A model generated the notes under the pieces. It worked only from the letters and a program-made list of their open reading frames with translations. It had not been told where the DNA came from and searched no databases. Positions 9,558 through 18,318 of a stretch of 64,000 nt of DNA are shown in pieces (the stretch's first letter is position 1; every line of letters begins with the position of its first letter). The translations under genes were made by a program, and so were the position numbers. Location: contig NZ_OY781873.1 of NCBI RefSeq assembly GCF_963677075.1, forward strand, positions 1,488,001 through 1,552,000. The letters are read 5' to 3'. Source of the DNA: an uncultured Sphaerochaeta sp. (GTDB taxonomy: Bacteria; Spirochaetota; Spirochaetia; Sphaerochaetales; Sphaerochaetaceae).

Positions 9558-10909
9558 AGATCCTCATTGTTGACGATGAACCAAATATTAGGGATTTAAT
9601 GCAGCAATACCTCAAACTCGACGGTATAGAAAGTGATTGTGCAGAGAATGGGCTCTCGGCACAACGCATGCTTCGAGAAGAGGCATATGATGCTGCTCTT
9701 GTCGATCTGAAGATGCCCGGGATGGATGGTCTCTCCCTGATCAGCTGGATCAGGGGAGAAGGGTTTCGTATGCCGATCATCATGGTCAGTGCCCATGGTG
9801 AGATTACCGATGCGGTCTCTGCCTTGAAAACCGGGGCCCAGGACTACATTGTAAAACCTTTCGATCCCGAGGAGTTGACCATCCGCTTGAAGAAACTTGT
9901 GGAAGCACAACACTTGAGGAACTTGGTTGAGAGTGAGACACGAAACAACCGTGAGGATGATAAGCAGATTTTCGTAGGTGAGAGTTCCTCGATCAAGAAA
10001 ATCAAGGAAGTCATCACCAAGATCGGGGATACTACCTCAACAGTTCTCATAACCGGTGAGAGTGGGACAGGAAAAGAAGTAGTGGCTCGGGAGATTCATG
10101 CTTCCAGTCCGGTCAAGGGTGGTCCCTTTGTAGCTATCAATATTGGGGGAGTGCCTGAGAACTTGCTTGAAAGTGAACTCTTTGGTTACGAAAAGGGAGC
10201 CTTTACCGGTGCTGCAACACGCAAGACCGGAATGTTTGAACTGGCAAGTGGGGGAACCCTTTTCCTGGATGAGATCGGCGATATGCCGCTCGCTCTGCAG
10301 GTGAAGATACTCAGGGTCTTGCAAGACCGTAGGATAAGCCGCCTTGGTGGTACAGAGGCAATACCTATCAATGCAAGAATCATTGCGGCTACCAACAAGG
10401 ATCTTGAACAACAGGTCAGGGAAGGGGTGTTTCGTGAGGACTTGTTCTATCGGCTTAATGTGGTTCGCATCGTTATACCACCACTGAGGGAGCGCAGGGA
10501 AGATATCCCCTTGCTTGCCGCAGGAATTCTCAGGCGGTTCAACCGTCAGATGGGCCACAAGGTAACCGGTTTCTCTGCAGATGCATTGCAACTGCTTTGC
10601 GAGCATGACTTCTTCGGGAACGTCAGGGAGCTGGAGAATATTCTCGAGCGAGCTGTGATTTTTACCAGTGGAGAAGAGATCCAGTGCGATGACCTTGATC
10701 TGAGGGGATCTGTCTCCCTCCATACACAGGCCAAGGATGAGCCTTCATCAACACCAACAGAGGCAAAGAGTCTCAAGGATGTAGAAGTTGACGCAATCAT
10801 CAGGGCCCTCCATCGTTGGGAGGGAAACCGCACACGAGCAGCCCAAGAGCTTGGCATAAGCCGTAGGACCCTGATCAACAAGATAGCTGAATATGATTTG
10901 AATTTATAA
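9554..10909 (+). CDS. Sigma54-dependent response regulator, NtrC family
   Basis: This 451-residue regulator has a receiver domain (1-120) with D7, D8, phospho-acceptor D51, S79 and K101. The AAA+ sigma54-activating domain has Walker A GESGTGKE and the GAFTGA loop that contacts sigma54. A Fis-type HTH lies at the C-terminus (RAAQELGISRRTLINKIAEY). The intact GAFTGA loop means the cell must encode RpoN. It is the partner of the kinase just upstream. Its target promoter is not evident here: no good -24/-12 element was found before the efflux genes. The gene ends 12 nt before pepF. Confidence 0.95.
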   Translation: MKILIVDDEPNIRDLMQQYLKLDGIESDCAENGLSAQRMLREEAYDAALVDLKMPGMDGLSLISWIRGEGFRMPIIMVSAHGEITDAVSALKTGAQDYIVKPFDPEELTIRLKKLVEAQHLRNLVESETRNNREDDKQIFVGESSSIKKIKEVITKIGDTTSTVLITGESGTGKEVVAREIHASSPVKGGPFVAINIGGVPENLLESELFGYEKGAFTGAATRKTGMFELASGGTLFLDEIGDMPLALQVKILRVLQDRRISRLGGTEAIPINARIIAATNKDLEQQVREGVFREDLFYRLNVVRIVIPPLRERREDIPLLAAGILRRFNRQMGHKVTGFSADALQLLCEHDFFGNVRELENILERAVIFTSGEEIQCDDLDLRGSVSLHTQAKDEPSSTPTEAKSLKDVEVDAIIRALHRWEGNRTRAAQELGISRRTLINKIAEYDLNL

Positions 10910-10921
10910 GGAGCTTCACCA

Positions 10922-12667
10922 GTGAGTGCATTACCTACCTGGGATTTGGATCCCATCTATCCTGGCTGTACCAGCAAGGAATTTCAACATGACCTACAAT
11001 GGGTGGTCACTGCTTCTAGAGAGCTTGAGGCAAGCTTTGTAGATACCAAAAAGGATTTGAAAGAATTATTATCTACGTATGAGCTAATCCTTGATTACCT
11101 GGAGAACCTCGATGCCTACAGTGCTGCATGCCTAACGACCGATACTGCGAATGAGGAGTTCATGAAGGCTGTTTCCCAGACTGAGGAAGCTTCTTTGGTG
11201 GTCCAACATATGCAGGTTGCTTTTCTCAACTTTCTTGCCACCAGAGCAGAGGAAATAGCCCAGCGAAGTGGGGAAGGTGGGGATCTTGAAGCTTACCGAT
11301 TCCCGCTGAATGAACTCTTGGAAGAACAGCGCCATCTGATGAGCGAGGAGATGGAAGATCTTGCCAGTGACCTTGCCCGCAGTGGTACTGATGCCTTTTC
11401 CCGTTTACAGGAAGCATTGAGCAGCAGTGTTTACACTACCTGGGATGAGCAAACCGAGAAAACCGTAATCCAACTGAGAAATGAAGCCTTCAATGCTGAT
11501 AGGAGTATCCGAAAAAAAGCATTCGAGAAAGAGCTGGAGATATGGAAGGCCTATGAGGTTGCCTTTGCCTCGAGTCTGAACGGAGTGAAGGGAACCACGA
11601 TAACCTTGGATGCGAGGAGAGGCTATCCTTCCCCGCTTGACCGTTCCCTTATGCAGTCACGAATTGATCGCCCTATCCTTGATGCGCTGATCTCCACCAT
11701 TGAAAAGAACCTGCCCATGTTCAGGGGATACCTACAGAACAAGGCCAAGGCACTGGGGTTGAAGAGCTGTGCATTCTATGACCTGTTTGCTCCGGTGGGC
11801 AAGGAAGAACAACACTTCAGCTATGAGGAGGCTCATGCATTCATCGTCCAGCAGTTCAGTTCCTTTGACCCTGAGATGGGATCCTTTGCTGACCAGGCAT
11901 TCAAGAATCGATGGATTGATAGCGAGAGTAGGAAGGGTAAGGTCGGGGGAGCCTACGATACGGCTTTCCCACTGGCAAAGCAGAGTAGGATCCTCTCAAA
12001 CTTTGACTTCTCCTATAACGGGGTGTCCACCCTTGCCCATGAACTGGGCCATGCCTGGCATGACCATGTGGTATTGCAGAAAAGCAATCTTCTACGTTCC
12101 TATCCGATGACCTTGGCAGAGACTGCTTCCATCTTCAGCGAGTTCCTTGTCTTCCAGGGAGCACTGGAGGAGAGCAGTAAAGAGGGAAGACTTGCACTCA
12201 TCGAACACTTCCTGCAGGATGTCACGCAGGTGTGTGTCGATATCTTGAGCCGGTTTTATTTTGAGAGCGCGGTATTCAGTAGACGGAAAGAGGGAGACTT
12301 GAGCGCAAGTGCATATTCAGCCCTGATGGAAGATGCCCAGAAGAGGACATATGGGGATGGCCTGTGCGTCTACCATCCATACATGTGGGCGGTGAAAGGG
12401 CACTACTACTCGTCAGATTTCTCCTTCTATAACTATCCGTATGCGTTTGGACAGCTGTTTGCCTTGGGACTCTGGGCTCAAAGCAAACAAACAGGTACGG
12501 ATTTTCCTGCTTCCTACAAGGAATTGCTTGGAGCAACCGGTAGTCTGCCTGCCTCCGAGGTGGCTGGATTGGCCGGGATTGATCTTTCTGATGTCTCTTT
12601 CTGGCAGGAAGCGATGGATGTCATTGCCTCCTATGCAAAGGAATTTGCCGATGGCTTATCAGATTGA
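10922..12667 (+). CDS. pepF: Oligoendopeptidase F, M3 family
   Basis: This is a 581-residue cytoplasmic zinc peptidase that trims oligopeptides. The zinc site is HELGH at 373-377 (TLAHELGHAWHDH), with the further Glu in the AETASIFSEF helix. The length is typical of PepF. The start is GTG at 10922 with AAGGAG 9 nt upstream. It directly follows the response regulator by 12 nt, so it may be co-expressed with the peptide-export-like pump and two-component pair. That would fit turnover of small peptides, but this is inference from position. Its 3' end overlaps the next gene by 17 nt. Confidence 0.95.
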   Translation: MSALPTWDLDPIYPGCTSKEFQHDLQWVVTASRELEASFVDTKKDLKELLSTYELILDYLENLDAYSAACLTTDTANEEFMKAVSQTEEASLVVQHMQVAFLNFLATRAEEIAQRSGEGGDLEAYRFPLNELLEEQRHLMSEEMEDLASDLARSGTDAFSRLQEALSSSVYTTWDEQTEKTVIQLRNEAFNADRSIRKKAFEKELEIWKAYEVAFASSLNGVKGTTITLDARRGYPSPLDRSLMQSRIDRPILDALISTIEKNLPMFRGYLQNKAKALGLKSCAFYDLFAPVGKEEQHFSYEEAHAFIVQQFSSFDPEMGSFADQAFKNRWIDSESRKGKVGGAYDTAFPLAKQSRILSNFDFSYNGVSTLAHELGHAWHDHVVLQKSNLLRSYPMTLAETASIFSEFLVFQGALEESSKEGRLALIEHFLQDVTQVCVDILSRFYFESAVFSRRKEGDLSASAYSALMEDAQKRTYGDGLCVYHPYMWAVKGHYYSSDFSFYNYPYAFGQLFALGLWAQSKQTGTDFPASYKELLGATGSLPASEVAGLAGIDLSDVSFWQEAMDVIASYAKEFADGLSD

Positions 12668-13793
12668 GAAGCTTATCCAGGGAGGAGCAGGTCTTACAAC
12701 CAGTGAGGAAGGAAAACGGATCCTTGTCATGGATGTGCTCCCTGGTGAGTTGGTCGAGCTAGGGGACTTCCAGGAGAAGGCAGGGTATATCCGCTCAACC
12801 CTGCAAACCATCCTCCATGCAAGTGAGGAGAGGATTACCCCTCCATGTCCCTACTGGGGAGTGTGTGGGGGTTGTGATTTCCAGTACGCAAAGGATGAAT
12901 CTCAGGGGATTCTAAAGGAAGGCATTGTCCTCGATAACATCAAAAGGCTTGGAGGGATTGACTCAGCTTCTTTCTCTACAGAAAGTCTTGAGACAGGCCC
13001 CGCTTGGGGGTACCGGAACAGGGTACGCTTCCATGTGGATATTGCTGGGCGCAAGGTAGGATTCCTTGGGCGAAAAAGCAAGTCCTTGGTACCTATTGAT
13101 CACTGTCCTATACTCTCTGAGAAGCTCAATGCACTGCTTGCGAACCCGGAGCGACTGTTCAAGGCTGCCAGAAGCCTGATGTTCTCGAACAAGGGGGGAA
13201 GAAGCGGATACATTGAGGTTCCTGCTTTCAGTGGTGATGATGATGTCTCCTTGCTTGATGAAGTGGTCAAGACCACGGTGGGGGGGCATACCTTCTTTGT
13301 TACTGCATCGGTGTTCTTCCAGTCCAATAAGTACTTGCTTCCTGCTCTCACGAGCTATGTAGCCTCCCACGCAGTGGGGGATACCGTTATGGATCTCTAT
13401 AGTGGAGTAGGAACTTTCAGTGCATTTTTACAACAACCAGGAAGACGTGTAATTGCAGTTGAGCGGCAGAGAGATTGTCTCTCCCTCGCCAATCGCCATA
13501 CTCCTGATTGTGAGTTCTATAGTGAGCCGGTTGAGCGTTGGGCCAAGGAGATGAAAGGTTCTGTGGATACGGTTGTGGTCGATCCTCCCAGGGTTGGCCT
13601 TGATGCCTCACTCCCTTCCCTGATCGCTTCCTGGAAGAGCCAACGTATTATCTATGTCTCATGCAACAGTGTTACTCTGGGACGAGACTTGCAACGATTT
13701 GCCTCTGAGGGCTACACTCTTACCCAGGTGAAGGTGTTCGACCTCTATCCTCAGACGTTTCATAGTGAAGTCGTTGCTATCCTTGACCGGTAG
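12651..13793 (+). CDS. RNA (uracil-5-)-methyltransferase, TrmA/RlmCD family
   Basis: This 380-residue SAM-dependent enzyme methylates C5 of uridine in rRNA or tRNA. The iron-sulphur ligands C66, C72, C75 (CPYWGVCGGC) and C152 (DHCPILSE) are all present, as in RumA/RlmD. The SAM-binding motif is DLYSGVGTFS, the family motif is VVVDPPRVG, and the catalytic Cys is C338 (YVSCNSVTLGRDL). The start was placed at ATG 12651, overlapping pepF by 17 nt, because upstream codons only shadow pepF. The short N-terminus may be a reduced TRAM domain. Whether the target is 23S rRNA U747/U1939 or tRNA U54 cannot be read from sequence. Confidence 0.9.
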   Translation: MAYQIEKLIQGGAGLTTSEEGKRILVMDVLPGELVELGDFQEKAGYIRSTLQTILHASEERITPPCPYWGVCGGCDFQYAKDESQGILKEGIVLDNIKRLGGIDSASFSTESLETGPAWGYRNRVRFHVDIAGRKVGFLGRKSKSLVPIDHCPILSEKLNALLANPERLFKAARSLMFSNKGGRSGYIEVPAFSGDDDVSLLDEVVKTTVGGHTFFVTASVFFQSNKYLLPALTSYVASHAVGDTVMDLYSGVGTFSAFLQQPGRRVIAVERQRDCLSLANRHTPDCEFYSEPVERWAKEMKGSVDTVVVDPPRVGLDASLPSLIASWKSQRIIYVSCNSVTLGRDLQRFASEGYTLTQVKVFDLYPQTFHSEVVAILDR

Positions 13794-13805
13794 GGAGAAA
13801 AGACC

Positions 13806-15719
13806 ATGAAAGACGGGTTTGTCAAATGTGCAGTTGCCTCGGCCTCCGTTCGTGTAGCGGATCCCATTCATAATACAGCATCCATTGTTGCGCTTATGCG
13901 TTCAGCAGTAGAGAGGGAAGTTCGGCTTCTCGTGCTACCTGAGCTGGTAACTACTGCCTACACCTGCGCCGATCTTTTCCTTCAGAAGTCCTTACAGAAC
14001 GGAGCTGTTGATGCAATAGCCAATGTGGTGGAAGAGAGCAGTAATAGTGACCTTCTGGTGGTCTTTGGCTCTCTTGTTCCACTCCATGGACGCTTGTACA
14101 ACTGTGCCGTAGTAGTCCAGGGTGGACGCATTCTTGGCATGGTCCCCAAGCAACATCTGCCAAACTATCTTGAGTTCTATGAGAAGCGTTGGTTCCGTGT
14201 TCCCTCGGATGAGAATATTGAAATAGAGTTTCTTGGTCAGCGTACCTACTTCGGTACACGCTTACTCTTTACCTGTACAAACCTTCCCGAGTTGGTGGTT
14301 GCCTGTGAAGTATGTGAAGACCTTTGGGTCCCACGCTCTCCCAGTACTGATCATGCGGTTGCTGGTGCAACGGTCATTACCAACTGTTCTGCAAGTGATG
14401 AGTTGGTCGGAAAGGAAGAGTATCGCCGTTCTCTTGTGGAGACCCAGAGTGCTCGATTGCTCTGTGCATATCTTTACAGCGATGCAGGTGAGGGTGAGTC
14501 CACTACCGATCTTGTGTTCTCTCCCCATAACCTGATTTATGAGGATGGTCATAAGCTTGCTGAAGAGAGTGGGGTGAGTGATTCACTCCTTGTAACAGAG
14601 ATAGATGTCCAGAAACTTGCCTTGGAGAGAATCCGTAGGCAGAGTTTTGGCTACGATGACAATGCTTATCAACGCATACCATTTGCCCTTGAGGAGCGCG
14701 GCTGCTCATTGACTAGGAAGTTTGATAGGAATCCGTTTGTTCCCTCCGATGAGCAGACGAGGGCTGCACGTTGTGAAAAGATTCTGACCTTGCAGTCCCT
14801 TGGATTGAAGAAACGACTCGAGCACACGAATGCGAAACGGGTAATCGTGGGGCTGTCAGGAGGGTTGGACTCTACCTTGGCCTTGCTTGTCTGTGTAAGG
14901 GCTTTCGATGCCCTCAATCTTCCCAGGAGTGGGATTCTTGCCGTGACCATGCCAGGCTTCGGCACCACCAAGCGTACCAAGGGGAATGCCACCAAGCTCG
15001 CCAAAGCGCTTGGCGTGGAATTATTGACCATCTCCATCTCGAAGGCAGTAGGGCAACACTTCAAGGATATTGGTCATGACCCTGCTGTTACCGATGTCAC
15101 CTATGAGAATAGCCAGGCACGTGAGCGTACCCAGGTCCTAATGGATCTTGCCAATAAGAGGGGTGGGTTGGTTATTGGAACGGGAGACCTCTCTGAGCTT
15201 GCTCTTGGTTGGGCAACGTACAACGGAGACCATATGTCGATGTACGGGGTGAATGCCTCAGTTCCGAAGACCTTGGTCAGACATCTGGTTGCCTACATTG
15301 CCATGATCAGCGAGCCTTCATTGAAGAAAGTATTGCTGGATGTTGTGGATACACCGGTTAGTCCTGAGCTGCTTCCTGCAAAGGGCGATGGAACGATCAG
15401 CCAGGTGACCGAAGATCTTGTGGGACCATATGAACTCCATGATTTCTTTCTTTACCAAGTGGTTCGATTTGGATACAGTCCCGCAAAGGTGTACAGGTTG
15501 GCCAAGTATGCGTTTGCCGATATCTATGAACCAGATTTCATCCTTGGCTGGTTGAAAACATTCTATCGGCGGTTCTTCAGTCAACAATTCAAGCGATCCT
15601 GTCTCCCTGATGGTCCGAAAATTGGATCGGTCTCCCTTTCTCCCCGTGGGGATTGGAGGATGAGTAGTGATTCCTCTGTGGCTCTCTGGCAACAAGAGTT
15701 GGAAACGCTAGCAGAGTAA
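13806..15719 (+). CDS. nadE: Glutamine-dependent NAD+ synthetase
   Basis: This 637-residue two-domain enzyme makes NAD+ from deamido-NAD, ATP and glutamine. The N-terminal nitrilase-type glutaminase carries the Glu-Lys-Cys triad E46 (LPELVTT), K115 (PKQHLPN) and C170 (VCEDLWVP). The C-terminal synthetase has the PP-loop SGGLDST at 351-357. The length fits the long, ammonia-channelling form. GGGAGAAAAGACC precedes the ATG. It follows the RNA methyltransferase by 12 nt and probably ends the transcription unit; an AT-rich stretch follows but no clear hairpin. Confidence 0.96.
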   Translation: MKDGFVKCAVASASVRVADPIHNTASIVALMRSAVEREVRLLVLPELVTTAYTCADLFLQKSLQNGAVDAIANVVEESSNSDLLVVFGSLVPLHGRLYNCAVVVQGGRILGMVPKQHLPNYLEFYEKRWFRVPSDENIEIEFLGQRTYFGTRLLFTCTNLPELVVACEVCEDLWVPRSPSTDHAVAGATVITNCSASDELVGKEEYRRSLVETQSARLLCAYLYSDAGEGESTTDLVFSPHNLIYEDGHKLAEESGVSDSLLVTEIDVQKLALERIRRQSFGYDDNAYQRIPFALEERGCSLTRKFDRNPFVPSDEQTRAARCEKILTLQSLGLKKRLEHTNAKRVIVGLSGGLDSTLALLVCVRAFDALNLPRSGILAVTMPGFGTTKRTKGNATKLAKALGVELLTISISKAVGQHFKDIGHDPAVTDVTYENSQARERTQVLMDLANKRGGLVIGTGDLSELALGWATYNGDHMSMYGVNASVPKTLVRHLVAYIAMISEPSLKKVLLDVVDTPVSPELLPAKGDGTISQVTEDLVGPYELHDFFLYQVVRFGYSPAKVYRLAKYAFADIYEPDFILGWLKTFYRRFFSQQFKRSCLPDGPKIGSVSLSPRGDWRMSSDSSVALWQQELETLAE

Positions 15720-15803
15720 TATAAGAACCAAATAAAAAATTGCTTTTCTTTTGTAGCTTCTTTGCCCTGTAGCTGTTATACAGGTGAGGAGTTGCTAAAC
15801 TGT

Positions 15804-16424
15804 ATGCGCAAAAGTTCACTTATTCTCATTTTCATCATGATCCTCATGGTTCCTTCCGCTATCGGTGCAAGGAGCTTACTCAATGTAAGCCTTGGCTTCG
15901 GTGCCACCTACTCACCTGAAGAAGCAGGTGATATTTCCCTTGGATTCCAGGATCCAGATAATTGGATGTTCTCAGGGGAGTTGAGTGCACGTCTCGCATT
16001 CCTGCAAGGCCAGGCCATGGTCTATCCCATAACCTGTAGCGATGATGCACAGGGAGTCCTTCTGATTGGAATGGGTTCGGTGAGTCTGCCCGTTCTTGGT
16101 TCGGTACTTGCCCTGGAGTTCGGCGCTGGCCCCAGTGTTACCTATATGCCGACCTCCTCAAGCAGTTCCCGTTCCTTCTATGAACTTGCAAATGGAGAAC
16201 GTGCTGATGCTGAGGAAAAAACCTTTACAGAGGCAATGTTCGAAAGTCCGGTCTTTCTTCAGATCGGGTTGGGCTCTGAAGTTGGTCCTGTGGGAATCAG
16301 GGCCAGATGGTTGATGGAAAGTAGTGCAACATTGGGTTCAGTGTTCAACTCAAATCAGTGGTGGGGCATATTTGCTGTGGATAAGGCCTCCCTCTCCCTT
16401 GCGCTGGCACTGAAAATGTTCTAA
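15804..16424 (+). CDS. Small outer-membrane beta-barrel protein, function unknown
   Basis: This 206-residue protein has a signal peptide cut near residue 22 (SAIGAR), alternating polar and hydrophobic strands, and a C-terminal Phe (LALALKMF), the hallmark of BAM-inserted barrels. The start was set at ATG 15804 because the signal peptide begins there. The GAGGAG upstream is rather far (about 13 nt). It resembles the next gene in size, in the early phrase NVSLGFGATY versus DLSLGATAQY, and in an EAMFESPV versus EAFINSPV segment, so the two look like diverged paralogues. No enzymatic motif is visible. It may be a porin or a structural outer-membrane protein. Confidence 0.7.
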   Translation: MRKSSLILIFIMILMVPSAIGARSLLNVSLGFGATYSPEEAGDISLGFQDPDNWMFSGELSARLAFLQGQAMVYPITCSDDAQGVLLIGMGSVSLPVLGSVLALEFGAGPSVTYMPTSSSSSRSFYELANGERADAEEKTFTEAMFESPVFLQIGLGSEVGPVGIRARWLMESSATLGSVFNSNQWWGIFAVDKASLSLALALKMF

Positions 16425-16477
16425 ATTTAGTACGCAATAAGTAATGTGTCATAAGTAATGACAAAAGGGGTTATGAA

Positions 16478-17110
16478 ATGAAGAAAAAAAGCATGGTATT
16501 ACTGCTCATCGTATGTGTGATGCTACCTACAGCACTGAGTGCTGCTGTTGTTGATCTTAGTTTGGGTGCTACTGCGCAGTACAACCAGACGCTTGGTAGT
16601 ATCAAAGCGGATATTGATGATAATGACTTTGACGGCATGGGTGATTTCAAGAACTACACCTTGGGTGCTGATCTTCGTGTGAAGCTACTCATTGCTGAAG
16701 TGGATGTGGTTGGGACCTTTGGAACCTATGTGGATTCATCAATGAATGAATATACCGAGATTTCCGCTCTCACCACAGCTGGTGTCTCGATGGATCTTCT
16801 GGGAATTGCCCGCCTCGGCTTTGGCATGGGCCCACGCTTTCGCGTGCTCATTGATGATGCAGGGAAAGCTCAGATAATTGCAGAAACAGGTACTGTTGAA
16901 TCCGTGGATGATTTTGGTGAGGCCTTTATCAACTCACCGGTCGCTTATCGAGCTACCGTTGACTTTAATCTGGGCAATATAATGCTCGGCTTGAACTACA
17001 CCCTGGATACTGAATATACTTTCAAGAATGCCGCCGAAGTGAACAAACTGTTTAGCGGAGATCTTGACGATGGCAAGGTTGGTGTTTCTCTCTTGTTCTC
17101 ACTTTTCTAA
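16478..17110 (+). CDS. Small outer-membrane beta-barrel protein, paralogue of the preceding gene
   Basis: This 210-residue protein has a signal peptide (cleavage near ALSAA), barrel-like alternating strands and a C-terminal Phe (VGVSLLFSLF). AAGGGG lies 8 nt before the ATG. An acidic loop (DIDDNDFDGMGD) follows the first strand and might bind cations, though this is a guess. It sits 53 nt after its likely paralogue and is followed by a strong terminator at 17131, so the pair ends here. No family was recognised. Confidence 0.72.
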   Translation: MKKKSMVLLLIVCVMLPTALSAAVVDLSLGATAQYNQTLGSIKADIDDNDFDGMGDFKNYTLGADLRVKLLIAEVDVVGTFGTYVDSSMNEYTEISALTTAGVSMDLLGIARLGFGMGPRFRVLIDDAGKAQIIAETGTVESVDDFGEAFINSPVAYRATVDFNLGNIMLGLNYTLDTEYTFKNAAEVNKLFSGDLDDGKVGVSLLFSLF

Positions 17111-17130
17111 GAGTACCTATGTATATTACC

Positions 17131-17165
17131 CACAGGCCCGGAGAAATCCGGGCCTGTGTTGCTTT
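17131..17165 (+). terminator. Rho-independent terminator after the barrel pair
   Basis: A perfect 11-bp stem pairs CACAGGCCCGG (17131-17141) with CCGGGCCTGTG (17148-17158) around a 6-nt loop, followed by TTGCTTTT. Confidence 0.88.
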
Positions 17166-17209
17166 TCGCCTTTGTCCAAGTATGGTAGAGTAGTCAGAGG
17201 AGAATCACC

Positions 17210-17539
17210 ATGGCAAGAAGAGGGTTTTTTCACGCATTTCTGTCAGCTGTAATTGCTGCAATATTGAGCTTTTTTGTGATGTATTTCTTTATTCCCAGCA
17301 TGGGAATGCAGTTTCTTGGTGTCAGCTTTGCCCTTCGTGAAGGATCGGTCAATGCCCAGGTGCTGGATGTAATCAGCGAACAGGCACAAGGCAACCCAGA
17401 TTTCTCGAGGGATTCGTTTGCACGATTGCAGGAACTCCTTTCCAGCCCTGAGGTCCGAGAGCAACTGAAGGATGCTGCAAAGGATGGACAACAAGCCCTT
17501 GAATCTGCAGTGAAACAAGTAACGGAACGTGCCCAATGA
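17210..17539 (+). CDS. Small single-pass membrane protein, unknown
   Basis: This 109-residue protein has a basic start (MARRGFF), one TM near 10-30 and an amphipathic, charged tail (residues 50-109) that is probably helical. GAGGAG lies 7 nt before the ATG. Its stop overlaps the start of the MBL-fold gene (ATGA), so it leads the 17.2-22.9 kb transcription unit. No family was recognised. Its layout of one N-terminal TM plus a helical tail is shared by the protein encoded at 21785, at the other end of the same unit. Confidence 0.7.
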   Translation: MARRGFFHAFLSAVIAAILSFFVMYFFIPSMGMQFLGVSFALREGSVNAQVLDVISEQAQGNPDFSRDSFARLQELLSSPEVREQLKDAAKDGQQALESAVKQVTERAQ

Positions 17540-18318
17540 TTCCATTTGAAGTAATCTTTCTCGGCACAGGAACAAGCCATGGTGTTCCTGTTATTGGTTG
17601 TAAATGCCCTGTCTGTACTTCCAGCGACCCTCGGGATAAACGTTTTCGCTCCAGTATCCTCATCAGGAGTGGGGATCACTCCCTCTTGGTGGATACCACC
17701 CCGGAGTTCCGCTTGCAAGCGCTCAGAGCGGATATTTCTCATCTTGATGCAGTGCTGTATACCCATGACCATGCAGATCATTTTAATGGAATTGATGACC
17801 TGAGGGTCTTCTGTAAGGATCAAGTGTTGCCTGTATACTGTCAGGATGCAGTAAAGCATGCAATAACTGATCGCTTTCCCTATGTGCTTACCGGGAGTAC
17901 AATCGCAGGTGGGGTGCCTCATCTCCAGCTCAATACCATGAAGGCATATGAAGCGATTGAGATTGGACCCTTCACGGTGATACCCATTCCCATTCTGCAC
18001 GGCAAACGGGAGATTTTTGCATTCAGGATTGGAGACTTTGCCTATGCAACCGACTGTAGTGAAGTACCGCCTGAGAGTCTTCCCTACTTTAAAGGACTCG
18101 ATACCCTTGTTGTGGGTGCCTTGCGATATTGGCCGCATCCAACTCACTACAGTGTATTCGAGGCAAAGGCTTTTGTAGAATTTGTTGGCGCGAAGCGTGC
18201 CTATTTCACCCATCTCAGCCATAATGTGAGCCACCAAAAGCTGGAAGATGAACTCCCATCTCATATCCATGTGGCTTATGATACGCTCTCGTTAACCATA
18301 GGGGGATACCATGGATGA
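17536..18318 (+). CDS. Metallo-beta-lactamase-fold hydrolase, PhnP-like
   Basis: This 260-residue cytoplasmic metallohydrolase has the di-metal motif THDHADH, with a further His in ILHGKREIF, the Asp in YATDCSE and a late His in THLSHNV. The N-terminal CKCPVC cluster after GTGTSHGVPVIG is typical of the PhnP-like branch, which splits cyclic phosphodiesters. It overlaps the gene before it by 4 nt and polA by 8 nt. Close coupling with polA suggests housekeeping rather than phosphonate use, since no phn gene is nearby. The fold is certain and the substrate is not. Confidence 0.85.
   Translation: MIPFEVIFLGTGTSHGVPVIGCKCPVCTSSDPRDKRFRSSILIRSGDHSLLVDTTPEFRLQALRADISHLDAVLYTHDHADHFNGIDDLRVFCKDQVLPVYCQDAVKHAITDRFPYVLTGSTIAGGVPHLQLNTMKAYEAIEIGPFTVIPIPILHGKREIFAFRIGDFAYATDCSEVPPESLPYFKGLDTLVVGALRYWPHPTHYSVFEAKAFVEFVGAKRAYFTHLSHNVSHQKLEDELPSHIHVAYDTLSLTIGGYHG

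Noticed and set aside
15765..15785. CCTGTA...TACAGG hairpin before the first barrel gene.
   Set aside because: The stem is only 6 bp with no T tract; it overlaps the expected promoter region and cannot be called a terminator or riboswitch.
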